This document shows positions 55,273-64,000 of a DNA stretch of 64,000 nt, piece after piece. The notes under the pieces were generated by a model, which saw nothing but the letters and a program-made list of their open reading frames with translations, ran no database searches and was not told the origin of the DNA. The first letter of the stretch is position 1. Each line of letters opens with the position of its first letter. The stretch is from Enterococcus sp. 5H (GTDB taxonomy: Bacteria; Bacillota; Bacilli; Lactobacillales; Enterococcaceae). Location of the stretch: positions 1 to 64,000 of the forward strand of contig NZ_AMDP01000019.1 in NCBI RefSeq assembly GCF_028128615.1, read 5' to 3'. The translations under genes and the position numbers were made by a program.

Positions 55273-56670
55273 CTATTTTCCTAAACAAAATTGACTAAAC
55301 AATTGTGTGATTAATTCGTCTTGCACGCTATCTCCAACAATTTCACCTAAAAAGTCCCAGCAACGTGTCATATCCATTTGAACTAAATCAACTGGCATAC
55401 CTGCTTCTATTCCGCGAATCACTTCGTCTAAAGCTAATGCAGCTTGATCTAATAGAGCGATATGTCGTGTGTTTGAAACGTAAGTAGCATCTTTTTCGCC
55501 TGTTTGTCCACCAAAGAATAGATCTGCGATTTTAAGCTCCAGCTGCTCCATTCCTGTATTGGATAAAACGGAGACTGGTAAAATTTCTTCATCACTAACT
55601 AATTGGTCTAACTCTTCCCGGTCTAATTTTGATGGTAAATCCATTTTATTTAATAGGATCACACGTTTTAAACCATCAGTCGCTGCTAATAATTGTTTAT
55701 CCTCTTCGGTTAAGGATTCGTTTTGGTTTAGCACCAGTAATATTAAATCTGATTCCGCCAATGCTTTACGGCTACGTTCCACACCGATACGTTCAACAAT
55801 ATCTTCTGTTTCACGAATTCCGGCAGTATCGATCAGTTTCAAAGGTACACCACGAACATTAACATACTCTTCAATTACGTCTCGAGTTGTTCCGGCGATA
55901 TCTGTCACAATCGCTTTTTCTTCCTGTAATAAATGATTGAGCAAACTTGATTTCCCAACGTTTGGTCGACCAATAATTGCCGTACTCAAGCCTTCTCGCA
56001 AGATTTTCCCTTGTTTAGCAGTGGTTAACAATCCCTCGATCTGCGCTTTAACAAAACCAGCTTTTTCAAGTAATAATTTTGTCGTTAATTCTTCTACATC
56101 ATCGTATTCTGGATAATCAATATTTACTTCTACTTGTGCTAAGGTTTCCAGAATCTCTTGTCTAAGTGAGCGAATCAATGAAGATAAGTTTCCGTCTAAT
56201 TGATCCAGTGCCACATGCATTGCTTTATCTGTTTTTGCTCGAATAAGATCCATGACAGCTTCTGCTTGAGATAAATCCATTCGTCCATTTAAAAAGGCTC
56301 TTTTCGTAAATTCGCCTGGTTCAGCTAAACGTGCCCCTTCTCTTAAAAGTAGCTGCAATAACTGATTAACAACTACAATTCCTCCATGACAGTTAATTTC
56401 AACAACGTCTTCCCGCGTAAATGTTTTGGGCGCCCGCATGACTGAGACCATCACTTCATCTAGCAAACTATCATCTTTTGGATCAAAAATATATCCATAA
56501 TGAATCGTATGTGTAGGAACATCCAGTAATTGTTTATTGCCTGAACGATAAACTTTCGCTGCAATTGAGATCGCTTCGTCCCCACTTAAACGGACAATGC
56601 TAATTGCTCCTTCACCTGGTGGCGTGGAAATAGCTGCAATTGTATCAAATTCTAGTGTAACTTGTTGCAT
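55273..56670 (-). CDS. mnmE: tRNA modification GTPase MnmE
   Basis: 465 residues. The N-terminal folate-binding domain (about 1-120), a helical domain and an inserted G domain ([26 protein letters not shown]) end in the family's C-terminal FCLGK with the essential Cys. It dimerises through potassium-dependent GTP hydrolysis and partners MnmG. It is first in the mnmE-mnmG operon with its own promoter. Confidence 0.98.
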   Translation of the reverse strand: MQQVTLEFDTIAAISTPPGEGAISIVRLSGDEAISIAAKVYRSGNKQLLDVPTHTIHYGYIFDPKDDSLLDEVMVSVMRAPKTFTREDVVEINCHGGIVVVNQLLQLLLREGARLAEPGEFTKRAFLNGRMDLSQAEAVMDLIRAKTDKAMHVALDQLDGNLSSLIRSLRQEILETLAQVEVNIDYPEYDDVEELTTKLLLEKAGFVKAQIEGLLTTAKQGKILREGLSTAIIGRPNVGKSSLLNHLLQEEKAIVTDIAGTTRDVIEEYVNVRGVPLKLIDTAGIRETEDIVERIGVERSRKALAESDLILLVLNQNESLTEEDKQLLAATDGLKRVILLNKMDLPSKLDREELDQLVSDEEILPVSVLSNTGMEQLELKIADLFFGGQTGEKDATYVSNTRHIALLDQAALALDEVIRGIEAGMPVDLVQMDMTRCWDFLGEIVGDSVQDELITQLFSQFCLGK

Positions 56671-56745
56671 GATTGACTTCCTTTCTTTGTTCAGCTGAAA
56701 TGAACATTTACTGGTGCTTTTAAGTTAATTTCGCTAGTATTTTAG

Positions 56746-56775
56746 ATTCTAATTAACACAATAAAACTATGTAAA
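56746..56775 (-). promoter_or_regulatory. mnmE promoter
   Basis: On the minus strand TTTACA (56770-56775), 18 bases, TAGAAT (56746-56751), ~75 bases before the mnmE start. Confidence 0.5.
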
Positions 56776-56792
56776 AACAGTTTTTGGCTACA

Positions 56793-56846
56793 AAAAAAGC
56801 GCCCACTCCACCCTTATTTTTTCAGGTTGGATCTAGCACTTTCACT
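56793..56846 (-). terminator. Terminator upstream of mnmE
   Basis: On the minus strand AGTGCTAGATCCAACCT pairs with AGGGTGGAGTGGGCGCT with some mismatches, followed by TTTTTTTG. It would isolate mnmE from transcription coming from the sRNA/jag side. Confidence 0.6.
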
Positions 56847-56993
56847 GCATCAATTCCTATTAATTTCTTGACATAGAATAGCATATTTTTTTTATTTTCG
56901 CAACACTGTTTACTTATTATACACGGTCTTTAGCTTTGCATTTATTCTGTATTATCAGTAAAATTAGGATACTAAGAAGGGGAGGTCTTTATT

Positions 56994-57335
56994 ATGAGAC
57001 GAGCAAAAAAAGATGGGTTTTCAGAACAAGAAATGGAAAATCGAATAGATGCTATTACATTATCTACTGGAAATGTGAATAAAAAATATATCCTTCGCGA
57101 CATCGTTTTTGCAACAGATCGAATTGAAACAGACTTATTTTCACCAGAAGTTAATCCGAATGATGTGTTCAGTGGTGTCTATCGCCAATTGAAAGTGATC
57201 GCTTTTGAATACGAAGCAGATGCGGTGATTAATTGTCACTTTGAAGAAAAATATGTTGAGTATCAAGGTAAGTGGGTAGTAGAAATATTTGCGTACGGTA
57301 CTGTTGTTCAGTTTACACAAACTAACATTGGTTAA
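56994..57335 (+). CDS. Small protein, distantly YbjQ/UPF0145-like
   Basis: 113 residues, cytoplasmic. The pattern ILRDIVFATDRIE, then VYRQLKVIAFEYEADAVINC and a final strand FAYGTVVQF recalls the YbjQ/UPF0145 fold, but the match is weak. GGGGAGG precedes the ATG. It is the only plus-strand gene between mnmE and jag and has its own promoter-like TTGACA near 56873. Function unknown. Confidence 0.7.
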   Translation: MRRAKKDGFSEQEMENRIDAITLSTGNVNKKYILRDIVFATDRIETDLFSPEVNPNDVFSGVYRQLKVIAFEYEADAVINCHFEEKYVEYQGKWVVEIFAYGTVVQFTQTNIG

Positions 57336-57341
57336 TTAAAA

Positions 57342-57383
57342 TAGAAAACAGGAAAAGCGATTGCTGACTTTTTCTGTTTTTTT
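57342..57383 (+). terminator. Terminator after the small plus-strand gene
   Basis: AAAACAGGAAAAG pairs with CTTTTTCTGTTTT, ending in eight T. Confidence 0.75.
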
Positions 57384-57415
57384 TATTTTGGTTTATCTAA
57401 TCTATTAAAAAACAA

Positions 57416-57512
57416 CAAAAAAACCTGATCCTAAAAGAACCAGGCTGGAAGAAGCACGAATGCTTCAACTACTTTATCATCGTATTTTTGTACGTTGATA
57501 AGAATGATTTCG
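57416..57512 (-). ncRNA. Candidate small RNA between jag and the 56994 gene
   Basis: A near-consensus minus-strand promoter (TTGACA 57542-57547, 17 bases, TATATT 57519-57524) drives a ~97-base transcript. It contains a hairpin GAAGCA-TTCG-TGCTTC (57451-57466) and ends in a terminator (CCTGGTTC/GATCAGG, then seven T at 57416-57422). No ribosome binding site or ORF of note is present. Strong promoter and terminator with nothing coding between them argue for an independent regulatory RNA. Confidence 0.65.
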
Positions 57513-57518
57513 TATTAA

Positions 57519-57547
57519 AATATACTTTGTTTGGGTCAGTTTGTCAA
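57519..57547 (-). promoter_or_regulatory. Promoter of the candidate sRNA
   Basis: TTGACA and TATATT on the minus strand, spacing exactly 17. It is one of the best promoter matches in the window. Confidence 0.75.
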
Positions 57548-57674
57548 TGTATTTTTGATTGATCTTTAGAAACTAAAATGAAAAAAGTAGAATTGGCACA
57601 TAACTCTCTGAGTGATATCTACGCCAACGAAAATCCGAATAAACGGTGTGAAAAGTCACACTCTTTAGCTATAA

Positions 57675-58454
57675 TTAAAAACGTTTTTTCGCTGGTTCAA
57701 TCACCAAGTAGCGATATGGCTCGTCACCTTCTGAATGCGTTTGAATATATTCATCTTTGCTTAAAGTAAAATGAATTTGCTTTCTTTCAAATGCAGGCAT
57801 TGGTTCAAGAAAAACCGGACGACCTGTTTGTTTAACTTTTTCAGCTGTTCTTTCTGCTAAACGTTGTAAAATAGCTTGGCGTTTTTCACGGTAATCGCCA
57901 ACATTAACAACAACTGACAATTTATTAGTTGCCACACGGTGAACAAATACTTGTGCTAAATATTGAAGAGCATTCAAGACTTTTCCATGTTTACCTATCA
58001 ATATTCCTTGTTTCTCCGTATCCAAATGGAAAATTAAAAGCCCATCTTTACGCTCTAATCGAACAAATGCAGGTGCGTTTAGTTCTTTTGAAATATTAGT
58101 CAAGTAAAGAGCTAATTCCGTGATTGCTTCTTCGTCTTCCAGATTTTCCAAGACTCTCGCTTCGGAAGGTTCAGAATCGGTTACATTAACAGAAATCAAC
58201 TCTTCAACGGCTGCTTCTGCTTTAACTTCCTCATCTGACACAATGATCTCTTCGACTGTTTCTTCAACTGCTTCTGAAATTTGTTCACTAACTGTAGGCT
58301 CAATGGAGACTTTTGCAAGCTTTTTGCCAAACCCTAAGAATCCTTTCTTAGCATCAGCAATCACCTTGATCTCTACATCTTCTCTGGATAAATTTAGTGT
58401 ACGTAAGCCCTTAGTTGTTGCTTCTTCGATTGTGTTTCCCTCATAAACCGGCAT
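57675..58454 (-). CDS. jag: Jag (KhpB/EloR) RNA-binding protein
   Basis: 259 residues. N-terminal Jag domain (VYEGNTIEEATTKGLRTLNLS and on), a long acidic Glu/Val-rich linker (about 60-110), a KH domain with GKHGKVLNALQ and a C-terminal R3H domain (PMPAFERKQIHFTL). KhpB acts with KhpA in control of elongation and division in related cocci. It lies 15 bases after yidC, in the rnpA-yidC-jag operon. Confidence 0.95.
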   Translation of the reverse strand: MPVYEGNTIEEATTKGLRTLNLSREDVEIKVIADAKKGFLGFGKKLAKVSIEPTVSEQISEAVEETVEEIIVSDEEVKAEAAVEELISVNVTDSEPSEARVLENLEDEEAITELALYLTNISKELNAPAFVRLERKDGLLIFHLDTEKQGILIGKHGKVLNALQYLAQVFVHRVATNKLSVVVNVGDYREKRQAILQRLAERTAEKVKQTGRPVFLEPMPAFERKQIHFTLSKDEYIQTHSEGDEPYRYLVIEPAKKRF

Positions 58455-58469
58455 CTGGAAAACCTCCTT

Positions 58470-59297
58470 TTATTTTTTCTTATTCTTTTTCTTAGGATTT
58501 TGTGCTTTTTTCAACGCTTTTTCGCGATCTTTTACACGTTGTTCTGCTTCAGCACGTTCTCTGCGAATTTTGAATGGATTATTCAGCAATAATGTTTGTC
58601 CTACTTGGAATGCATTTGAAACTACCCAGTAAAGTGACAAACCACTGGCTAAGTTCATCCCCATTACAAAAATCATTACAGGCATAACGAAGTTCATAAT
58701 TTTTAATGAAGCATTTGATTCGATTTGACTCATACTTGTTAAGTAGCTGCTGGCAAAAGTAAATGCTGCTGCTAGAATCGGTAAAATTAAATACGGGTCA
58801 GGCTGACCTAAATTCAACCATAAAAAGCTTCCTTGTTTTAATTCCGGTACCCGAGAAATAGATTGATACAGTGCCATCATGATTGGCATTTGAATTAATA
58901 ACGGTAAACATCCTGCATAAGGATTTACATTGTTTTCGGCATATAATTTTTGTTGCTCTTCTCTAAATAGACGTTGTGTTTCCGGGTCTTTTGATGAATA
59001 TTCTTTTTGAAGTGCTTTTAATTTTGGTTGTAACTCTTGTGTTTTGCGCATGCTTTTCGTTTGAAAATGCATAAGTGGTAATAAAATAATCCGAATCACT
59101 AATGTAAATAGGATAATCCCAACACCTGTATTCGCTGAAATGGATAAAAACTTAATCGCTTCAGCAAAGTAATAGACAATATAACGATCCCAAATTCCTG
59201 TACTATCCTGATTGATAGGGGCTGTTCCACAGGCTGATAAAACAAAAACAAGCGTTACCAAACCTGCCATCAATAATAAGCGTTTATACTTCTTCAC
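58470..59297 (-). CDS. yidC: Membrane protein insertase YidC/OxaA
   Basis: 275 residues. A lipoprotein signal ends in VLSACG, so the mature N-terminus is lipid-anchored. Five membrane helices follow (GIILFTLVIRIILLPL first) with the conserved Arg in that first helix, as in Gram-positive YidC. A basic Lys-rich tail (KALKKAQNPKKKNKKK) fits ribosome contact. It inserts proteins alone or with Sec. Confidence 0.97.
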   Translation of the reverse strand: MKKYKRLLLMAGLVTLVFVLSACGTAPINQDSTGIWDRYIVYYFAEAIKFLSISANTGVGIILFTLVIRIILLPLMHFQTKSMRKTQELQPKLKALQKEYSSKDPETQRLFREEQQKLYAENNVNPYAGCLPLLIQMPIMMALYQSISRVPELKQGSFLWLNLGQPDPYLILPILAAAFTFASSYLTSMSQIESNASLKIMNFVMPVMIFVMGMNLASGLSLYWVVSNAFQVGQTLLLNNPFKIRRERAEAEQRVKDREKALKKAQNPKKKNKKK

Positions 59298-59312
59298 AAA
59301 ACTGTTCCTCTC

Positions 59313-59651
59313 TTATTTCAAAATTTTTGCAAGTTTTAAAACATGTGTTACATTACGATGAATTTCTTCTGATGTTAAAGCTTCTACTCCCGGTCTAGCA
59401 ATTATGATAAAATCACAAGTCGGTTCAATTGAATTTTTCAATTGATAAATCGATGTCCGGACTTTACGCTTCACAGCATTTCGATTAACAGCATTCCCAA
59501 TTTTTTTACCTACGGAAATTCCTACACGAAAATGCTTTTGTTCCGGTTTTTCCAATACGTAGACAATAAATCTTCGATTGGCACATGACTGTTTATGCTG
59601 AAACACCTTTTGAAAATCTTTTTCTTTTTTTACTCTATAGGATTTCTTCAT
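59313..59651 (-). CDS. rnpA: Ribonuclease P protein component
   Basis: 112 residues. MKKSYRVKKEKDFQKVF and the family motif KKIGNAVNRNAVKRKVR are present. It assists the RNase P RNA in 5' maturation of tRNA. The start at 59651 is preferred to the ATG two codons upstream because the AAAGGG site is 6 bases before it. Confidence 0.96.
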   Translation of the reverse strand: MKKSYRVKKEKDFQKVFQHKQSCANRRFIVYVLEKPEQKHFRVGISVGKKIGNAVNRNAVKRKVRTSIYQLKNSIEPTCDFIIIARPGVEALTSEEIHRNVTHVLKLAKILK

Positions 59652-59894
59652 CTGCATCCCTTTGTTTCTTTCTGTCTTTCTATTTTACTCACTCTACAAT
59701 AATAGCATATTTAAGTCATTTTTTTCCAAATTTCAGGGAAAATATCCAGAGATTTCGAGAATTATGACCCTAGTTTCATATATTATCATTCTTTCATCTT
59801 TTTTTCACTTTATTTCTTGTATACTAAGGTAGTTTTGGCTTTCTTCTAAACGATTTAGGATAAATGAATTATACTTGAGACCAAGATAAAAGTG

Positions 59895-59973
59895 TTTAGC
59901 TCCAAGAAAGTAATGTGATCGGAGAGAAGTGGTGCAGTTACTTTTCTCGTCATTTATTCCGATCTAGTGAGTA
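59895..59973. repeat. Intergenic repeat element, copy B
   Basis: TTAGCTCCAAGAAAGTAA, a spacer, TTACTTTTCTCG and then TCATTTATTCCGATCTAGTGAGT reproduce the order of words in copy A at 5857-6034 (TCTAGCTCCGAGAAATAAG ... TTTTCTCGCCGTTTATTCGG then TTCTAGTGAGT). It lies between rnpA and rpmH. 59658-60012 contains no gene besides this element. Confidence 0.6.
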
Positions 59974-60012
59974 ACCGCTAAGTTCTGTCAGACCAAATCA
60001 TATGGGTCTCAA

Positions 60013-60070
60013 TAAAAGAACCCTTTATTATGTTCACAGAAATGTTGTGAAGATAATAAAGGGTTCTTAT
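60013..60070 (-). terminator. Terminator of rpmH
   Basis: AAGAACCCTTTATTAT pairs with ATAATAAAGGGTTCTT, and TTCAC with GTGAA inside, giving a long stem. TTTTATT follows on the minus strand. Confidence 0.85.
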
Positions 60071-60099
60071 TCTAATTCATTAATTGGCATTACCATAAA

Positions 60100-60234
60100 T
60101 TAAGCAGAGATAACTTTTCTGCCTTTACGACGTCTGCTAGCTAATACACGACGACCGTTTTTAGTGCTCATGCGTTTACGGAATCCGTGAACTTTTTGAC
60201 GTTTGCGTTTGTTTGGTTGATACGTTCTTTTCAT
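60100..60234 (-). CDS. rpmH: 50S ribosomal protein L34
   Basis: 44 residues beginning [20 protein letters not shown] and ending [10 protein letters not shown], complete and typical. A strong AGGAGGTGG precedes the ATG. Its place just left of oriC, divergent from dnaA, is the conserved bacterial arrangement. Confidence 0.99.
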   Translation of the reverse strand: MKRTYQPNKRKRQKVHGFRKRMSTKNGRRVLASRRRKGRKVISA

Positions 60235-60299
60235 CTTTGTTCCACCTCCTGAAATTGTAACTATCCATCAATACATAGACATACTTTGATAGTATACCT

Positions 60300-60754
60300 A
60301 GTAATGGGTAGGTTTGTCAATAAAATTTCAGGAATTAATTTTGTTGAAATCATCAGAAAGTTATCCACAAAAATAAAAAAACTGGGAAAAGCTGTGGATA
60401 GTTATTTTTAAGTTCTCAACTCATTTTTAATTAAATCCTCACTTTTACACAAAAAAACAGGTTGTTAAAAAGTTATGCACATCTCATTTTTGTTTTGTGC
60501 ATAACTTTAAAAAAAGCTTATGTTTTCTGCATTTGTTTTACAGAGTTGCTTGTGGATAAACAAAAAATGACTAAGTAATCCACCACTTCTTTCCGCTCTG
60601 TGGATAAGTTTATCGACATTTGTGAATTTTTTTTCCACAATTCACAATTTGCCTGTGGAAAAAGCTGCGAAAAAATGCTAAAATTCTATTTGCGTATCTA
60701 TTTATATTCGTTCTGCTTTTTTATATAGAAAAATTTTTTTAAGGAGGCCGCCTC
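60300..60754. other. oriC: oriC: DnaA-box cluster upstream of dnaA
   Basis: Perfect DnaA boxes TTATCCACA or complement occur at 60361-60369, 60551-60559 and 60599-60607. Near matches are at 60393-60401 (TGTGGATAG), 60473-60481 (TTATGCACA) and 60496-60504 (TGTGCATAA). AT-rich DNA between 60660 and 60745 is a candidate unwinding region and also holds the dnaA promoter. Leading-strand gene orientation switches here. More boxes lie between dnaA and dnaN, as in Bacillus-type bipartite origins. Confidence 0.9.
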
Positions 60755-62098
60755 ATGCCCGATATGGAAAGTTTCTGGAGAGATCTGGAAGATGCTTACC
60801 AATCAGCTTTGTCTGCACCGAGTTTTGATGCTTGGATAAAAACAACACAACCACTAAAATTGGAAAATAATCAATTATGGTTAGAAGTTCCTTCTGCTGT
60901 TCATAAAGACTATTGGGAAAAAAATTTAGCTGCGAAAATCGTCGAAACTGGTTTTAAATTGACTGGCGCTGAAGTAATGCCTCACTTTGTTGTAACTGGT
61001 GAAAAAGAACCTATGATGGTTCAACAAGAGGAAAAAGAACCTGTTACACAAGAGAAAATTGCAGAGCACGGTAAAAAAGCTCTATTAAATCCTAAGTATT
61101 CTTTTGACACTTTCGTGATAGGTAAAGGAAATCAAATGGCTCACGCTGCCGCTTTAGTTGTTGCAGAAGATCCCGGTTCCATCTACAATCCGCTATTCTT
61201 TTACGGTGGTGTTGGTTTAGGTAAAACCCATTTGATGCACGCAATTGGTCATCAGATGTTGCAAAATCGACCAGATGCTAAAGTTAAATATGTCAGCAGT
61301 GAAACTTTTACTAATGAGTTCATCAATTCGATTCAAACGAAGAATTCGGAGCAATTCAGAAAAGAATATCGTAATGTTGATTTACTTTTAGTAGATGATA
61401 TTCAATTTTTGGCTGAAAAAGAAGCAACTTTGGAAGAATTTTTCCATACCTTCAATGATTTGTATAATGAAAACAAACAAATCGTATTGACGAGTGATCG
61501 ACCGCCTAACGATATTCCTAAATTGCCGGAGCGTTTAGTTTCTCGTTTTGCTTGGGGGTTATCTGTTGACATTACACCGCCTGATTTAGAAACTCGGATT
61601 GCTATTTTACGGAAAAAAGCTGATGCAGAACGTCTTGAAATCCCAGATGATACCTTGAGCTACATTGCTGGTCAGATTGATTCCAACATCCGGGAATTAG
61701 AAGGTGCTTTAGTTCGAGTACAGGCTTTTGCTACAATAAATGGTGAAGATATTACAACAAGCCTAGCAGCTGATGCATTAAAGTCATTGAAATCTGTCGG
61801 TTCTAAAAACCACTTATCGATTTTACAAATTCAAGAGGAAGTGGCAAAGTATTATCATATTCAACTAAAAGACCTAAAAGGCAAGAAACGAGTAAAATCA
61901 ATTGTTGTTCCCCGACAAATTTCTATGTATCTTTCTAGGGAAATGACCGATAACTCGTTACCAAAAATTGGTGCAGAGTTCGGCGGAAAAGATCACACAA
62001 CTGTAATTCATGCCCATGAAAAAATTCAACAACTAATGGAAAAAGACCCTGCGATTCAAAAAGAAGTGGGCGAAATCAAAAACTTACTTAATTCCTAG
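60755..62098 (+). CDS. dnaA: Chromosomal replication initiator DnaA
   Basis: 447 residues, complete. Domain I (about 1-85), a short linker, the AAA+ domain with Walker A GGVGLGKTHLMHAIG and Walker B LLLVDDIQFL, and domain IV with the DNA-binding signature DHTTVIHAHEKI. A strong AAGGAGG precedes the ATG. It binds the DnaA boxes on both sides of its gene, allowing autoregulation. Confidence 0.99.
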   Translation: MPDMESFWRDLEDAYQSALSAPSFDAWIKTTQPLKLENNQLWLEVPSAVHKDYWEKNLAAKIVETGFKLTGAEVMPHFVVTGEKEPMMVQQEEKEPVTQEKIAEHGKKALLNPKYSFDTFVIGKGNQMAHAAALVVAEDPGSIYNPLFFYGGVGLGKTHLMHAIGHQMLQNRPDAKVKYVSSETFTNEFINSIQTKNSEQFRKEYRNVDLLLVDDIQFLAEKEATLEEFFHTFNDLYNENKQIVLTSDRPPNDIPKLPERLVSRFAWGLSVDITPPDLETRIAILRKKADAERLEIPDDTLSYIAGQIDSNIRELEGALVRVQAFATINGEDITTSLAADALKSLKSVGSKNHLSILQIQEEVAKYYHIQLKDLKGKKRVKSIVVPRQISMYLSREMTDNSLPKIGAEFGGKDHTTVIHAHEKIQQLMEKDPAIQKEVGEIKNLLNS

Positions 62099-62100
62099 CT

Positions 62101-62210
62101 TGTGGATAAAAAAGCCAAAAACAAAAAAGTTTTCCACAGCTTATACACAGGTGGAAAACTTTGCTATTATTTCATTTCCAGACTTTTCCACAGAATTAAC
62201 AGGACCTACT
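62101..62210. other. Second DnaA-box region (dnaA-dnaN gap)
   Basis: TGTGGATAA (62101-62109) is a perfect box; TTATACACA (62141-62149) and TTTTCCACAG words (near 62130 and 62184) are weaker. The dnaN promoter region follows. Confidence 0.7.
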
Positions 62211-62299
62211 ACTTTTATTATTTATTTATATATAAATACAAAACAGTCTTAGCAAAATTTATGCTTTTAAAATCTATTTAAAAAAGGAGTTCAATCATT

Positions 62300-63430
62300 A
62301 TGAAAGTAACTTTAAAAAGAAATACATTCTTACAAGAACTACAAACTGTTCAAAGAGCCATTTCCTCTAAAACAACTATTCCTATTTTAACAGGGGTAAA
62401 AATTGTCTTAACAGACGAAGGTTTATCTTTAACAGGGAGTAATGCAGATATTTCTATTGAAAGTTTTTTAAGTCAAGATGACGAAAAAGCACAGATGAAC
62501 ATTGAATCAACAGGAAGTATTGTTTTACAAGCTCGTTTTTTTGGAGAAATTATTCGTAAATTACCTGAAGATATGTTTACATTAGAAGTTTTAGAAAATA
62601 ACCAAGTAGCAATTACTTCCGGAAAAGCTGATTTTACTGTAAATGGTTTGGATGCAGAAAATTATCCACATCTTCCTGTAATCGACGCTAAAAATCAAAT
62701 TCAATTACCCGTTCACCTGTTAACAAAAATTATTAATGAAACAGGATTTGCGGTTTCTCTTCATGAAAGCCGTCCAATTTTAACTGGGGTTCATTTTATT
62801 TTGGAAAATCAAAAATTATTAGCTGTTGCAACAGACTCACATCGTCTAAGCCAAAGAATCATTCCAATTGAACAAGCAGCTGAAAATTTTAATATTGTTA
62901 TCCCAGGAAAAAGCTTAACTGAACTTTCTCGCTCGTTTACTAACGAAGAAGAAATGGTTGAAATTAGCATCATGGAAAACCAAGTATTATTTAAAACTCA
63001 AAATATGTATTTCTATTCTCGTTTGCTAGAAGGTAATTATCCTGATACTAATCGTCTAATTCCAACAAGCTTCAATACAGAAATTGACTTTTATGTTCCA
63101 GAACTATTATCAGCGATTGATCGTGCATCATTACTATCTCATGAAGGTCGTAACAATATTGTTCGTTTGGCGATTGCATCGGATTCTGTTGTTCTTTACG
63201 GAAACTCACCAGAAATTGGGAAAGTTGAAGAACCACTAAATTATGAAAAAGTAACGGGTGATCCATTAGAAATTTCTTTCAACCCAGATTATATGAAAGA
63301 TGCTTTACGTGCGTTTGGTGATATGAATATTACAGTTAAATTTATCTCTGCTATTCGTCCATTTACATTAGAACCAACAGAAACAGATTTAGACTTTATT
63401 CAATTAATCACGCCTGTACGTACAAACTAA
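62300..63430 (+). CDS. dnaN: DNA polymerase III beta subunit (sliding clamp)
   Basis: 376 residues with three clamp domains. Typical stretches are TIPILTGVKI at the start, ATDSHRLSQR in domain 2 and LIAPVR-like LITPVRTN at the C-terminus. It forms the processivity ring for the replicative polymerase. AAAGGAG precedes the ATG. Confidence 0.99.
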   Translation: MKVTLKRNTFLQELQTVQRAISSKTTIPILTGVKIVLTDEGLSLTGSNADISIESFLSQDDEKAQMNIESTGSIVLQARFFGEIIRKLPEDMFTLEVLENNQVAITSGKADFTVNGLDAENYPHLPVIDAKNQIQLPVHLLTKIINETGFAVSLHESRPILTGVHFILENQKLLAVATDSHRLSQRIIPIEQAAENFNIVIPGKSLTELSRSFTNEEEMVEISIMENQVLFKTQNMYFYSRLLEGNYPDTNRLIPTSFNTEIDFYVPELLSAIDRASLLSHEGRNNIVRLAIASDSVVLYGNSPEIGKVEEPLNYEKVTGDPLEISFNPDYMKDALRAFGDMNITVKFISAIRPFTLEPTETDLDFIQLITPVRTN

Positions 63431-63433
63431 AAA

Positions 63434-63497
63434 AGCAAAGAAAAACCTGCGATAGAGCTAAATACAAGCTTTGACGCAGGTTTTTTTGCTTTTCTTC
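63434..63497 (+). terminator. Terminator of dnaN
   Basis: AAAAGCAAAG and AAACCTGCG are mirrored by CGCAGGTTT and TTTTGCTTTT, with the T-run included. 63498-63720 contains only the promoter of the next gene. Confidence 0.85.
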
Positions 63498-63750
63498 ATA
63501 AAATACACTTCCAACAATTGCCTCGTTATAAGGTTCTAGAAAATGAAAACTATTGAAAATTTGTTTCAATACCTCAACTTATAAATTTCTTCTTAAAATG
63601 CATTTTAAGCCTCTTTTTATCATTAGAATATTTTTTATCGATTCTCATCAAAAGTGCTTAGAAAGAAAATTAGACGGATAAATTTGTTTTCTGAGGTAAA
63701 AAAGAGTATAATATTAGAGTAAAAGTGAAAATAAAAAAGAGGGATGCATA

Positions 63751-63993
63751 TTGAAAAAGACGCTTGTTTTAGAAACTGATTATATGACACTGGGTCAAGT
63801 CTTGAAAGAAGTCAATGTAATTAGCAGCGGCGGTCAGGCCAAATGGTACTTAGCTGAGAATAGTGTTTTCGTAGATGGGGAGATAGAGAATCGCCGCGGA
63901 AGAAAATTATATGCCGGCATGATGATCGAGATACCTGAAGAAGGTACTTTTTTTATGGTAAAAAAAGGCGAGCCGACTGATGAGACTGAATGA
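63751..63993 (+). CDS. yaaA: S4-domain protein YaaA
   Basis: 80 residues with an S4-type RNA-binding fold (TLGQVLKEVNVISSGGQAKW then VFVDGEIENRRGRKLYAG). It lies in its conserved place between dnaN and recF. TTG start after AGAGGGA. Function is not established; ribosome-related RNA binding is usual for S4 proteins. Confidence 0.93.
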   Translation: MKKTLVLETDYMTLGQVLKEVNVISSGGQAKWYLAENSVFVDGEIENRRGRKLYAGMMIEIPEEGTFFMVKKGEPTDETE

Positions 63994-64000
63994 GATCAGT
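63980..64000 (+). CDS. recF: DNA repair protein RecF (first codons only)
   Basis: ATG at 63980 opens MRLNEIS, the typical RecF N-terminus, overlapping the yaaA end by 14 bases in another frame. The gene runs off the right edge. Assignment rests on seven residues plus the conserved dnaA-dnaN-yaaA-recF order. Confidence 0.8.

Noticed and set aside
57578-57769. 63-codon plus-strand frame beside jag
   Set aside because: Its second half is antisense to the jag 3' end and no ribosome binding site precedes it.

Overview
The window is a chromosomal segment around the replication origin of a low-GC Firmicute, most likely an Enterococcus near the E. faecalis group. The evidence is the 5' end of a 16S rRNA gene (complement of bases 1 to about 97), the rpmH-rnpA-yidC-jag and dnaA-dnaN-yaaA-recF blocks with DnaA boxes, and enterococcal-type neighbours (serS, guaB, ychF, parAB). 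Species cannot be fixed from sequence reading alone. oriC lies at about 60.3-62.2 kb. Most genes to its left read on the minus strand, away from the origin, as expected for the leading strand.

Layout. 0-12 kb: rRNA promoters, a two-component system, T-box-controlled serS, a membrane-anchored polysaccharide deacetylase, guaB, a large membrane protein, a DUF1129 protein, ychF and a DUF951 protein. 12-21.3 kb: an apparently inserted block between DUF951 and parB. It holds an Mga-type regulator, a tyrosine integrase and a five-gene minus-strand operon (pseudo-receiver/winged-helix regulator, acidic DivIVA-like coiled-coil protein, two unrecognised proteins, one DUF916/DUF3324 protein) behind a long regulatory region with paired TTGACGG repeats. 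21.3-26.2 kb: parB, parA, rsmG, parS-like sites, an M24-fold protein with lost metal ligands and an acetyltransferase.

26.4-45.2 kb: a type VII secretion (T7SSb) locus. A LytTR regulator without its phosphoacceptor Asp precedes esxA, esaA, essA, esaB, essB and essC, a small helical partner, an LXG-type effector, a candidate immunity protein and a second small partner. Behind these lie orphan or decayed cargo modules (effector C-terminus, lipoprotein, membrane proteins, broken regulator pieces).

45.5-53.3 kb: accessory genes (GH25 lysozyme, Ada, a frameshifted PEP-mutase-like gene, an amidinotransferase) mixed with repeats, a parS-like site, a probable type I toxin-antitoxin locus, a 222-bp MITE-like element and a decayed phage-like insertion bounded by copies of the mnmG 3' end. 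53.3-64 kb: mnmG, mnmE, a small conserved-type protein, a candidate sRNA with strong promoter and terminator, jag, yidC, rnpA, rpmH, oriC, dnaA, dnaN, yaaA and the first codons of recF.

The best candidates for something undescribed are the five-gene operon with its operator array (15.0-21.3 kb), the T7SS effector cassette with its atypical regulator, the small type I toxin-like locus at 50.9-51.1 kb and the unannotated small RNA at 57.4-57.5 kb.
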